The position numbers and the translations under genes are program-made. A DNA stretch of 64,000 bases, taken from NCBI GenBank assembly GCA_949948895.1, contig CATLHE010000004.1:62001-126000 (forward strand). Reading direction: 5' to 3'. The DNA comes from an uncultured Christensenella sp. Lineage in GTDB: Bacteria > Bacillota > Clostridia > Christensenellales > Pumilibacteraceae. The notes under the pieces are model-generated. The model was not told where the DNA came from. It saw only the letters and a list, made by a program, of their open reading frames with translations, and did not search any database. Every line of letters begins with the position of its first letter. The first letter of the stretch is position 1. Positions 39,120-49,493 of this stretch are shown piece by piece.

Positions 39120-41873
39120 ATGTATTTGGCTTTTATTGCATATCACGGCACGGTGGGAGAAGAAGGCACGGAACGGATAGCGCAGGCAATATGTCAGACT
39201 TTTACTCAGTTCGGGCATTCGCACCTTCCCTACTGCGGACCGTGTACGGACGAGCATACTTTTGAAAAACACATGACGGACGTCATTCCGTATTCGCAAC
39301 TGTTTTTGCTTGTCGTCAATGATTTTTGCCCGCAACAAAACGGGCAGATAGACCAACGCAAAGTGGACGGCGGCGCGGGGTATCTCTGCGAAGAAATCAA
39401 ATCGTTCCGTAATCTCGTAAAACGCAACACCCGAAACGTTAAAGACTTTGCCGTTTATTACTGCGGCAACAAGCGGAAAAACTACGGCGAAATAGTTTCT
39501 TACGTAAGAAACCTGTTGCGCCCGCTTGATCCCGACGACACGCTGTACACAGGCAACAATTACTACATAACCGACTTAAAAGATCTGTCGGCTTGGGTAA
39601 AAACGCGGAACAGATCGACGGAAACAAACAGTATTTTTTCCGACGAGTATGCGCCGTTCGAGCCGTTGGAAGAAAAAGTAAAGGACTTGGTCGAAAACAA
39701 AAAGCGCGGCGGAATGCTCATAGAAATGAAGCGCGGAATGGGCAAGACCCGATTTATAAACCACGTCAAAAAAGACTTGTACCCCCAAAGCGCCGTAGCC
39801 ATACACTTTACGAGAGATCAAGGCTATGTCTCTCTCGGCAAGTTCCGCTCGGATTTCGTATCTCAGCTCAAAGAACATTTGGGCGGCGCCGAAGAACCCG
39901 TATTTTTGGACGACTACGGCGAACTCAACAGAACAAACTTCGCGCGCTTTCTAAACGATTTCAAAAAGTCGGCGTTCCCCGACAAAACGCTTGTCGTATG
40001 CCTCGACTCCGTCGACGACGGCAAGTCCGCAAACGGCAAAACTTCCGTTTTGGATCTGTTCGGCGATCTGTCCTTATTCGACGAGAATATAGTATTCTTA
40101 TTCACGGCAAAGATCCCCGAGGACGGCGGCGACTACTCGCATATAATGAAGGAGTTTTTGTCCGCGTTCGGCGGCGAACGCATAACGGTAGACGAGAACA
40201 ATATGCAGTATTTACAGTTTTTGTACTTGTATTACAGCAATCACATTTTGGCAAAGTTCAGCCCTGTGCAGGTAAAACAAATAAACCCGCGCTTCCTTTT
40301 CGAAGCGGTCAAGCCCAAGGACATGCTGTCTTTTTCCATCTTGTTCAGAGTGGTCAATCTTTATCTTTCCACGACGCAGGAGGAAGACCCCAAAATAATA
40401 GCGTCAATAGAAGAAGCGCTTAAATTCTACTACGATTTTTTGCGCGAACACTCTAGCCAAACACACCAATACGACGATTTTATCACCGCGCTCATCATAC
40501 TTGCCCTATCCGACAGACCGCTGAACAAAGAGCAGTTGGACGCGGTCTCCGCGCAGTTGCTCTGTAAAAACGTTTCCGACGCGTTCCTCAAAAACACGTC
40601 GGCGCTGTCGATATTGGTGAACACGATATACAGCCGCGACAAAGCTCCGCTATACGAGATTCGCCACGAAAAGATAAAAGAAATGATAGAGCACGACGAG
40701 GAAACTTTCCGTATCCGCTCGTCGCTTTTGGATAATATCGGTTTCAAGCTTGGCGCACTCCGTTCAAGCGACCTTTCGCTATTGGACTTTGTAAAAGATA
40801 ATGAGAGCGTTATTTATCTCTTTAAAGGATATTTGCGGTATTCGGACGACGCGCAACAGATACGGGATCATTTCGAGACAATGGCTTGCCGATTATCGCA
40901 CCTTGATTGGGGCGACAAAATGGCGCTTATTTCCCGTGAGCAGGACTTACTTTCGTTTATAGTAAACTCCGAACATTTTGAAAATTTACAGCCGCTTACG
41001 CAAGCGAAATATTTGACACGTATCGCGATAGACGAGATGGTATTGCATTGGAGCTTCGATTCGCGCATGCACTTCGAAAAAGCATTGACGCTCTGGCAGT
41101 ATATCGGCGAAGAGAATCTGTCGGACGGCGAGCTGTACAACTACTTCGATTTTCTGACGGCTTACGGGAATTGCGTTACGCGCTTCGAAGACGAATATAA
41201 GAGCGTACAAATTTTTGAAAAAGCGGTCGAGGTAAGCCGCAAGCTCAAAGCAAAAAACCTAATACCGCTGAGGGATTTTACAAACAATTTATTAGCTTAC
41301 GGCAACGTGCTGACCATTGTCAAGCAGGACTACGACGGCGATAAAAAAGCGATAGACGAGGCGCGCGAACTGTTGGAGAACTCGTTGGACCCGATGGACC
41401 TCGGGCAACGCGGTTGGCTGCATCAACGCATTTCATATTGGAACGAGTGCCAAGGCAATACCGCTTTGGCGCGCCAGGGCTTAAAAGACGCGATGGACGC
41501 GTACGAATACGCCTTTACAAAAGCGCCCGACAGTTTCTATTTCGGCAATCTCATCGTGGCTACCGGCGCGCACCTCAATGCGCTCAGCTATGAAAAGCCG
41601 TTTGAGGAACTCGCGGAATACATGCGCGAAAAAGAAGAGAATTTGTTTATTATGGCAAAGAAGATCGATTTCTTTTCCTACATGGAAGAAGCGATCTTCT
41701 ACCGCCTCATCGGCGATATATACGCGCACTACGACCGCAAAAACGACGCTTTGATACAATACAACAAAGCGCTCTCGCTACTGCGCTCCGCCGAGCACGA
41801 CACGGGCGTGGTAGACTCTATGTCCAAGTACCAAGCGCTTATATCGGACAAAATAAATAAACTGTGTGAATAG
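39120..41873 (+). CDS. TIR-like domain / STAND P-loop NTPase / TPR-repeat protein (candidate immune sensor-effector)
   Basis: 917 aa; N-terminal YLAFIAYHGTVGEEGTERIAQAI ... YSQLFLLVVND ... CEEIKSFRNLV; Walker A EMKRGMGKT (aa 202-210); Walker B LVVCLDSVDD (aa 291-300); helical repeat C-terminal half. Confidence 0.75.
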   Translation: MYLAFIAYHGTVGEEGTERIAQAICQTFTQFGHSHLPYCGPCTDEHTFEKHMTDVIPYSQLFLLVVNDFCPQQNGQIDQRKVDGGAGYLCEEIKSFRNLVKRNTRNVKDFAVYYCGNKRKNYGEIVSYVRNLLRPLDPDDTLYTGNNYYITDLKDLSAWVKTRNRSTETNSIFSDEYAPFEPLEEKVKDLVENKKRGGMLIEMKRGMGKTRFINHVKKDLYPQSAVAIHFTRDQGYVSLGKFRSDFVSQLKEHLGGAEEPVFLDDYGELNRTNFARFLNDFKKSAFPDKTLVVCLDSVDDGKSANGKTSVLDLFGDLSLFDENIVFLFTAKIPEDGGDYSHIMKEFLSAFGGERITVDENNMQYLQFLYLYYSNHILAKFSPVQVKQINPRFLFEAVKPKDMLSFSILFRVVNLYLSTTQEEDPKIIASIEEALKFYYDFLREHSSQTHQYDDFITALIILALSDRPLNKEQLDAVSAQLLCKNVSDAFLKNTSALSILVNTIYSRDKAPLYEIRHEKIKEMIEHDEETFRIRSSLLDNIGFKLGALRSSDLSLLDFVKDNESVIYLFKGYLRYSDDAQQIRDHFETMACRLSHLDWGDKMALISREQDLLSFIVNSEHFENLQPLTQAKYLTRIAIDEMVLHWSFDSRMHFEKALTLWQYIGEENLSDGELYNYFDFLTAYGNCVTRFEDEYKSVQIFEKAVEVSRKLKAKNLIPLRDFTNNLLAYGNVLTIVKQDYDGDKKAIDEARELLENSLDPMDLGQRGWLHQRISYWNECQGNTALARQGLKDAMDAYEYAFTKAPDSFYFGNLIVATGAHLNALSYEKPFEELAEYMREKEENLFIMAKKIDFFSYMEEAIFYRLIGDIYAHYDRKNDALIQYNKALSLLRSAEHDTGVVDSMSKYQALISDKINKLCE

Positions 41874-41951
41874 AATCGATTTTACCTAAAATCGGTACGC
41901 GCCAAAACACGCGCTTGCCGTTGTTTTACTTAGAATCAAAGAGGTCATTGT

Positions 41952-42800
41952 CTATAATAACGGCGCATTTCCGTCAACTGTTTCGAAAACGCTTAGCGAA
42001 TTATTATCTATAAAACCAAGCTCATCCAAGACCGATATCATCTCCGCAACGCTCTCGTACTCTTTTCCCGACAACATGAAACCGCGAGCGTCACCGTCGG
42101 CTTCGGGGTACATGACAATCTCCGCACTCATATTTTGATCGTTACAAACAAACAGTTGCTCTATCGTCGCGCTTTCGTTTAACAGCTTTTTGATTTTGTC
42201 TATATGATATTTTATCGGTTCGTATTTTGCCGTTTTTACATTATGCGTAATTATATCCGTGAACACAACAGGCTCTTTTAATTTCTTTATCGATGGTTTT
42301 TCGCTCTCTTCCGTTATATAAGTCGTTAAAATGTTTGTACCTTTAAAAATTTGAATATCGATCGTATCGAATTTATTCAATGCTTGCGCCCTTTTGCTAA
42401 ATACGTCGTTACGCAAAGACTGCGTATTAAACTCATAAAAACTACGCTTTTTGCCGTTTACTTTACCGGTGATTTTCAGGGCGATTAACGAGCGGTTTCT
42501 TACGTCTCCTTTAAGGTACCTTTTTATCTCGCTGACCGTCGGTTGATAAACGGTGACGGAAATGATTAGGTTGGCGCATATCTTGCGGTAAATAACGATA
42601 GCGTCCACAAAAGCCCCTATCAAATAAATCGGGCATATTAAAAGCCCGAAGCAAAAATAATAGACTCCGCCGTTCTCGACCATTATCGGAACGCACACAA
42701 AAAATATCGCCGTGCCAATGATCGAAAACGTGAATATCACAACATTCAACGATATTCGAGATAACGCGGCGTTCCTCGCCGCGATTTTATTTACCGACAT
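41952..42800 (-). CDS. hypothetical two-TM membrane protein
   Basis: about 282 aa; start MSVNKIAARN after ggggag RBS; two hydrophobic segments. Confidence 0.65.
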   Translation of the reverse strand: MSVNKIAARNAALSRISLNVVIFTFSIIGTAIFFVCVPIMVENGGVYYFCFGLLICPIYLIGAFVDAIVIYRKICANLIISVTVYQPTVSEIKRYLKGDVRNRSLIALKITGKVNGKKRSFYEFNTQSLRNDVFSKRAQALNKFDTIDIQIFKGTNILTTYITEESEKPSIKKLKEPVVFTDIITHNVKTAKYEPIKYHIDKIKKLLNESATIEQLFVCNDQNMSAEIVMYPEADGDARGFMLSGKEYESVAEMISVLDELGFIDNNSLSVFETVDGNAPLL

Positions 42801-43083
42801 TTCACTCCCCATAAAACAATAAGTATAGTGCTCTATGCATGCAAAGTCATTCTATCACAAAACATTGTAAAGTGCAACATTCAAGTTTATTTGAATCGTT
42901 TGACCGCGAGTTTGTGCGCATCTTGCCCGATGGTTTATTACCATCAACCTTAAATTGAAAAAGAGCTTACACGCAGTAAACTCTTTTATTCCGACATTGC
43001 TTATTCCAAATTCGCTCTCATGCGCGGCTAAAACTTTCGCCTTGCGTTCTTAAAACGCGACAATGGATGCAACGTCACGTTGC

Positions 43084-43474
43084 TGGTGGAGATGAGGGGA
43101 GTTGAACCCCTTTCCGACACGGATATGCGGGGACTTCTACAAGTTTAGTCTATTGCTCGAAGTCCGCGCGCACACCGCAACAAACAAAGGTATACGCGCG
43201 CAAGGTCTTTTTACTCGGTATGGTTCGACCATTCCCGCGCCGAGTTGCCCGCCGTTACTTTAAGCCCGCGCTCCCGCCGACGGGTAGCGGGTGCGGACTC
43301 TCGCGGAACTTACGCCGCGAATGCCATTGCGGGAGCCGCAACCGGAGCTGCGAACTTCACCACTTTGGCGTTTTCCTTTTTGTTGGCAATTAAAGCCTTT
43401 TGCGTTTTTAGGTAGCCGACCCTACCACTTGCTTTCCTTCGCAAGCCCCGTGCCGTCGAAGCCTTTACATCCCC
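43084..43474 (-). ncRNA. ssrA: transfer-messenger RNA (tmRNA)
   Basis: minus strand 5' GGGGATGTAAAGGCTTCGACGG and 3' GGGGTTCAACTCCCCTCATCTCCACCA; internal tag ORF 43313-43387 reads ANKKENAKVVKFAAPVAAPAMAFAA*. Confidence 0.95.
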
Positions 43475-43687
43475 AAACGGTTTTTTCGCGCCGCGGTCTC
43501 GCCTTCGCCGCGAAGCGCTTATATCGATATTATACGCTACCCGCCGTCGTTTTGCAAGCGTTTAACGGATTTCCTCCGCTGTCATTTATGCTTAGAACAT
43601 GGTTTTTTGCCGAATCGTATACAAAAACGCGCCTCGGCCGTAAACCAAGACGCGTTTTTTATTATACCGTTTATTTTACCTAATAGA

Positions 43688-45562
43688 TCATTCGGCGCTC
43701 TTTTTTGCTATATATTCCGTCGCGATCTCTTTTGCTCGCGCGAGCGTCGGCGCCATGCCGTCTGCGAGCAACATACCGTTGAACTCGGGCGCGTCATATT
43801 TATCGCCGAGTATTTCTTTCGTTGAGTCATGAATACCCGTCATCACCCACATTCCGTATCCGTACGGCACGTACATTGCGGGAACGCCCATAAACGCCTG
43901 TATGAGCATGCGCGCCTGTTCTATATCGTCAGTTGCGCCCGCTTGCACATAGTCTTGCGCCGTCCGTCCGAAATAATTGACCTGCATATCCATAAGCAAC
44001 GACGACAGATAACCTTCATACATATTTATCATAGAGTATTCCGCATACAGTCCCGCCGCCGTATCGCCTTCTTCTTCCGCTATATTATTGAGCACTGCGA
44101 GCGCGGTGTACTGCGCCCAGCCCTCGGAAAACGCCGTGCAGCCCGTCACTGCGGAAATAAGTTTGGTTCCGTTCTCTTTGGCGTTTACATACGCATACAG
44201 GTGTCCGGGATAACCTTCGTGCGCCATAAGCGGCAACAGTCCGGTACTGCCCTGCTCGAGCAAGTATCCGTTGAGCGTAATATGCTCGGTCGCGCCGAGG
44301 TCGTCGAGCGGCGTAGACATATAGTAAGCCAGAGTGCTGCTGCGCTCCGCTTCCGTCGGGTTCATATACTTGAAACCTATGTCGGGTTCGGTCTTTAGGT
44401 CGGGCACTATCTTTTTTGCCGCGACCTTGAGATAGTCGAGCACTTCCTGCGGCGTTTCCAGCCCCAAAAGCTCTTTTTCGCCTTCCATGTAAGCGCTAAA
44501 CTCCGTAAATTCCTCGGGCGCGGATTGCTCGAGCGCCGCCGCCTTTTCGATGATCGCGTCTTCCCGATCGAGCGCTGTCATATATACGGCAAACAATTCG
44601 TCATACAGTCCGTCGAGTTCTACGCCGCGCTCGCCCGTTTTCTGCGCAAACATCCACTCATAGTACGCCTTTCCCACTTCGCCGTACGCGCCGAGATAAC
44701 TCACGTCGCAATCGACTACATTACCCGTAAACTCGTCGAGCCCCGCCGCCAGCGTTCTCACGCCCGTCATGAAACCGTTATCGAGCGCCGCTTTCATTTG
44801 ATTCTTATACTTTGTTTTGACCGTATCGCTGAGGAAACTCGCGTTTTCGATCTTGTTCGCGGCAACGTCGTATAAATAGTAATTGCTTCCTTGAGCTTTT
44901 ACCGCGTCGAGATAATCAATCATGGCGTTTACCGTGCAATCGTAAAGCGGAAATCCCGCGTCTATGCGAGCCTGCGCATAATCGAGATATGTAATAAACG
45001 CGTCGTCCGTAGTATTAGTCACTGCGATCAGATCTTTGACGTCCCGTTCCGAGCGCAGCTCGAAGTTTTCGAACGTGGTCGCAAACGAAGACACATATCC
45101 GCCTTCGTCGCTTATATAATCGCCGCCGATAAGATCGAATTCACGAGCGTAGCCTGAGCCGTAATAATCGATATACGTATCGAGCACGTTTTCCATGGAG
45201 CGGTAAGTCGAAGCGTCCGCATTGGAAAGTTTATCAAAGTCTATCGTTTCAAGCATAGACTTGTATGCGCCGAACGCGCCGAGCACGTCCGAAGCGTCGG
45301 AATCGCTTATTTGGGAAAAAGAATACCAGCTCGGCTCGCCGTACCGCGTGTAACCGAACGACCTGCCAGGCGTGACAGAGAACGCGTTCCAACCGAAAAT
45401 GTCGTCACCCATAAGCGCAAGCGCGAAATCATCGGCAAGCGCGTTCAGTCTTTGCGACGGAGACTGCTCCTTATTGCCGCACCCGACAACCCCAAACATC
45501 GCGCATCCGACTGCGGCTACCGCGCCCATTCCCGCAAGAGCGGTTTTCATTCGTTTTTTCAT
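43688..45562 (-). CDS. DUF885 family lipoprotein (putative M32-like metallopeptidase)
   Basis: GVVGCGN lipobox; LMAHEGYPGHLYAYVN motif; start trimmed to MKKRMKT after GGAGG. Confidence 0.85.
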   Translation of the reverse strand: MKKRMKTALAGMGAVAAVGCAMFGVVGCGNKEQSPSQRLNALADDFALALMGDDIFGWNAFSVTPGRSFGYTRYGEPSWYSFSQISDSDASDVLGAFGAYKSMLETIDFDKLSNADASTYRSMENVLDTYIDYYGSGYAREFDLIGGDYISDEGGYVSSFATTFENFELRSERDVKDLIAVTNTTDDAFITYLDYAQARIDAGFPLYDCTVNAMIDYLDAVKAQGSNYYLYDVAANKIENASFLSDTVKTKYKNQMKAALDNGFMTGVRTLAAGLDEFTGNVVDCDVSYLGAYGEVGKAYYEWMFAQKTGERGVELDGLYDELFAVYMTALDREDAIIEKAAALEQSAPEEFTEFSAYMEGEKELLGLETPQEVLDYLKVAAKKIVPDLKTEPDIGFKYMNPTEAERSSTLAYYMSTPLDDLGATEHITLNGYLLEQGSTGLLPLMAHEGYPGHLYAYVNAKENGTKLISAVTGCTAFSEGWAQYTALAVLNNIAEEEGDTAAGLYAEYSMINMYEGYLSSLLMDMQVNYFGRTAQDYVQAGATDDIEQARMLIQAFMGVPAMYVPYGYGMWVMTGIHDSTKEILGDKYDAPEFNGMLLADGMAPTLARAKEIATEYIAKKSAE

Positions 45563-45622
45563 GATTTTGCCTCCAAAATGAGAATATGTATACTTATTAT
45601 GATTTTTTGTCAATGCCTGACG

Positions 45623-46492
45623 TTAAAACATCACAAGCAAGAACCCGACGAGCACACCGACAAACAGCGCCAGCGCTGGCAGTTTACTCTTCCACATGAG
45701 TATCGCTTCGGGCAAAAGCTCGCCGAATACTACATACAGCATCGCCCCGCTCGCAAACCCGAGCGACAGCGTGAGCATTATTCTGTTGATACCGCCGAGC
45801 GCATAACCTATGACCGCGCCGATGACCGTCGGCAAGCCGCTGAGCGCGGTAAGCGATACGGCTTTGGGCTTGCTCATTCCCCCCGCTATAAGCGGCACGG
45901 ACACCGCCATGCCTTCGGGAATGTTGTGTAGCCCTATGACTATTGCGAGAATGAACCCGCTACCCGAAAATATATTCGCGACCATATCGGGCGCAGTCGC
46001 GTACGACGCGCCTATCACCATGCCCTCGGGCAGGTTATGTAACGCGATTGCCGACATCATGACAAGCCCGGCGACAAACAGATTGCGACGCGACGGCGTC
46101 GTCGATTTGTGCGTTTCGTAGTGATTGGAGTGTATCAGTTCGTCGAGGTCGTCCGCCGTTGCCGGGTGGTCTTTGTCGATATGTACTACTTCGCGATCGG
46201 TGCGCTTATCTATTAAAAAGTTCAGCGCGTACACAACCGCATAACCGACTATCACGGCGAGCACGACTATCGCCGGAGTGTACGGCGGGAGCGCGCCCTC
46301 GTTCATCAGATCGATAGGCTCGCGCATAAGATCGAAGCACACGACGGCGAGCATTATCCCCGCGGCAAACGACAGTAAAAGGCTTACGACCTTATTGGAC
46401 TCGCGGCGCATGACCGCGCCCACAAGCCCGCCTATTCCCGTGCCGAATACACCCGAAATAAATGTTATGATAATGATCGCGAGGTAATCCAT
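45623..46492 (-). CDS. ZIP-family metal transporter
   Basis: 289 aa; IALHNLPEGMVIG and GLHNIPEGMAVSVP motifs. Confidence 0.93.
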   Translation of the reverse strand: MDYLAIIIITFISGVFGTGIGGLVGAVMRRESNKVVSLLLSFAAGIMLAVVCFDLMREPIDLMNEGALPPYTPAIVVLAVIVGYAVVYALNFLIDKRTDREVVHIDKDHPATADDLDELIHSNHYETHKSTTPSRRNLFVAGLVMMSAIALHNLPEGMVIGASYATAPDMVANIFSGSGFILAIVIGLHNIPEGMAVSVPLIAGGMSKPKAVSLTALSGLPTVIGAVIGYALGGINRIMLTLSLGFASGAMLYVVFGELLPEAILMWKSKLPALALFVGVLVGFLLVMF

Positions 46493-46819
46493 AAATAGCT
46501 TACCTATTATATATCATTTGCACATTTGTGCGCAACTATTTTATATGCAAACTGTTTTATCTTACAATTATATATAATTTGTTGTTTTTCTGTTAGCATT
46601 ATTTATTTCTTCTATTTTCAATACTCGTCTGTAAAAATATTGATTTTTGTTATTTTTTTTCGCTCATATTTTTCAACAACAGTTTGTCTTTATCGATTTT
46701 TTCTTTATCGATGACATCCGTGAACACTATAATCTCCCGCATCACGGCAGTTTAATTTTTGTCCGAAATTTGCGATTTTTTTACATTTTAGCTAGTAGAA
46801 AGTTAAAAATTCCGCGATT

Positions 46820-47497
46820 TTACGAGTTTTCTTCGCCGCCGTCGGTGCAATCGGGGCAAGGCAGCTTGCCCGTCGCCGAACAGTCGCGGCAGTAAACCGT
46901 TCCCATAGAGCAATTTATACAAGTTGTTTTTCCGTCCGTACATAATATGCAGTCTTGCTCGCCGCTACCCATGCACAGCGTACACAGTTCTTCGCCTCTG
47001 CCGTTACACGAATAGCAATCGCGGTCGCCTATTCCGAAGCAACTCGTGCAAATTGTATCGCCCATACCGCTGCAATAAATGCATCTTTTGTATTTGTAAC
47101 TGCCGGTTATATAGTCGTATTCGTATCTTTTTCCCAGCCCGGAGCAGTAATTGCATCTTTTTCTTCCGCCGGTGCAAAGCGGGCAGTCGGTTTTACCTCT
47201 TCCGAGGCAGCTCATGCACATGCTGTTGCCGTCGCCGTCGCAAAGAAAGCATTCGACCGAGCCCAACCCCAAGCATTTGGTACAAAGCAGCTCATACAGT
47301 CCGCCGCATTCATCGCACAAATAAATGCCGCGCCCGTCACAAGACGAACAGCTTATGTTGTGCGTGTCGTAGCATGTTTGACATACGAAATGCACTCTTG
47401 CCATTTGCCCGCCGCAACCGCAAAACAGCATGACGACCGTTGCGAGCATAACCGCTACACACAATAAACGATTTTTATTTGTGGCACGTGCTTTCAT
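46820..47497 (-). CDS. cysteine-rich secreted/lipoprotein with DnaJ-zinc-finger-like CxxC repeats
   Basis: 225 aa; N-terminal signal with FCGCG lipobox; 16 CxxC motifs, many as CxxCxGxG. Confidence 0.75.
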   Translation of the reverse strand: MKARATNKNRLLCVAVMLATVVMLFCGCGGQMARVHFVCQTCYDTHNISCSSCDGRGIYLCDECGGLYELLCTKCLGLGSVECFLCDGDGNSMCMSCLGRGKTDCPLCTGGRKRCNYCSGLGKRYEYDYITGSYKYKRCIYCSGMGDTICTSCFGIGDRDCYSCNGRGEELCTLCMGSGEQDCILCTDGKTTCINCSMGTVYCRDCSATGKLPCPDCTDGGEENS

Positions 47498-47714
47498 TTT
47501 TGCCCTCCCTATGAAAAAGCCGTTTAGTTCGGCGCCGCGCTCATACCGAGCCGACTTTCACACAAAACGCTCAAACCCTGTCGCACCGTGATGATCGAAT
47601 AGACGTCAAATGTAACGATGATATCTACGGAAAACTCCCGTTTGAGTTCTCGGCTCGAAGTTAATATAATTATATCATACTGCACGTATAAATGCAAGTT
47701 GTTTATAAAATGTC

Positions 47715-48049
47715 AAACATTTGGTTTGCGGAGCGATGCCAACCAAATGTTGGACCAAACACGGTTTGGATGTTTGTCGTGTATTTACTTTTTTGTTTGT
47801 TTTACGTTTCACCCGAAAAGCGCCGGACATGATGTGGGGTATCGTTTGTTTGGCGTGACAACAATGCGGCGGTTCGCCTAGATTCCTCGCGAGCTCGGAA
47901 TGACAATAGGCGGTAGTGAACGTTCAAGCAATCGTAGGGGGCGACGCCCTCGTCGCCCCGCTGTATTTTGTAACGCCTTTATTCGGGTGCAATATCAAAC
48001 AAATCACTGGCGAAAACACACGACAAACATCCAAGCTGTGCTTGGTTGG
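47715..48049. repeat. intergenic repeat mosaic downstream of RadC-like gene
   Basis: ccaaatgttgg, ccaaacacggtttgg, GTAG hairpin, ccaagctgtgcttgg. Confidence 0.9.
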
Positions 48050-49255
48050 TTAGTCGGTATTATTGGATTTTTCGTTTGTTGCGTAGTCCATGATCGCTTT
48101 TTTGGCTAGTTTTTCGCAAATATCGGGCGACGACGCGACTGCGGAAAGCGGCGTGAACGTAAACACGCCGTCGCCCTTGCCGAACGCTCCGCCCGACAGC
48201 GAGTAATATCCGAACTCGTTGAATATGAGACAGTCCAAAAGTCGCGCATCCATATTTTCCAATATTTCCGCCAATACGTCCACGCTCTCGATATAATCGA
48301 ACGCCGAAAAGAATAATTCGTATTCCCGCCTGCCCACTATCACATACGCCGCATCATGCGCGTAAACCGCGCCGACTATCCGTTTCGCATCGACCACGGC
48401 ATCGCCCGAATACACTTCGTGCGCGATGAGTCGGGCATGCTTATCCAAGTACGCGACGTGCGTGCCTCGCGCACCGTCGCCGAACAGTATCATGCCGAGA
48501 TAATTAACGACGGCGACGCGATCGGCAAGCCGAACTTCGCTCGCACCGTGCCATATGTTTACGTCGGATATCGCCTCGATGACTTTTACTGCGAGCTCGG
48601 TGACGTTTTTCACGCCGGCAAGCGCAGTCGGCGTGTCGCGCAATACCTGTGCAAGCGTCGCACGCTCGAGTATCTCATGCGCGGCGGCTTTTGTGTCTTT
48701 TCGCGGAATCACATACGACAGCGCGGTTTCCATTATCTCGACGTCGCTCATCGCATCGAGATATTTATCTTTGCTTACGGCAGTGCGTAATCTTTTTCTA
48801 TGCCCTTCATGCGGATTGAGTTTGCTTTCGGCAGGTGGTTCGGACATACTCGACCGATCTGTGGTACGCTTATCGTCGGGCGTTGCTTTATCCGTCGTTT
48901 GTTTATCGGATTTGCTGCCGCGCTTTTTTTCGTATTTATCGCGAGCGGCATGACGCACGCTCGCATCATTGATCACGCGACCTGCCGTTCCGCCTGCGAT
49001 CTCGCTCATGCTGCGCTTATATTCGGAAAGCGCGTCTTGCGCCGATTTGTCGGGCGCGGTCTCGGTCGCAGCTTCGTCAAGTATCGCGTCGGTAAATTTG
49101 CTTATCCGCCGTGCGCGCCGCTTTTCGGCATCTTCGCGGTACAGCGCGTCATTGTTTTCCTTACTCACGCCGTTCCCGACGCTCGATACGTCTTCGCGTT
49201 TTTCGCCATTACCAAAAGACACCCGCGGATCGTCTATTCCGCTACCGTCTGCCAT
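48050..49255 (-). CDS. RadC-like JAB-domain protein
   Basis: 401 aa; HEGHRKRLRTAVSKDKYLDAMSDVEIMETALSYVIPRKDTKAAAHEIL plus C-terminal JAB-like region. Confidence 0.8.
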   Translation of the reverse strand: MADGSGIDDPRVSFGNGEKREDVSSVGNGVSKENNDALYREDAEKRRARRISKFTDAILDEAATETAPDKSAQDALSEYKRSMSEIAGGTAGRVINDASVRHAARDKYEKKRGSKSDKQTTDKATPDDKRTTDRSSMSEPPAESKLNPHEGHRKRLRTAVSKDKYLDAMSDVEIMETALSYVIPRKDTKAAAHEILERATLAQVLRDTPTALAGVKNVTELAVKVIEAISDVNIWHGASEVRLADRVAVVNYLGMILFGDGARGTHVAYLDKHARLIAHEVYSGDAVVDAKRIVGAVYAHDAAYVIVGRREYELFFSAFDYIESVDVLAEILENMDARLLDCLIFNEFGYYSLSGGAFGKGDGVFTFTPLSAVASSPDICEKLAKKAIMDYATNEKSNNTD

Positions 49256-49493
49256 TTCTTAAAATCCCTATTATAGTATTCGCGGCACGGCGCCTATCGC
49301 TTTCACGACCTGCCGCCCGCCGATATTCGATATCGATAATATATCATGCGCCTATGAAAATAGCAACATTTTTTTAGATTGCACTTTATTCACATCGATA
49401 AAAAACAAGCTATCGCTTTGATTTGATTTTTTTGACGTTCGCCGCGATATATCATCTCGACAAAGAAAATCATGTCCGATAAAAAATATGTCG

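Noticed and set aside
39593-40423. 276-aa ORF in another frame inside the TIR-STAND gene
   Set aside because: Arg-rich overprinting ORF without RBS or motifs.
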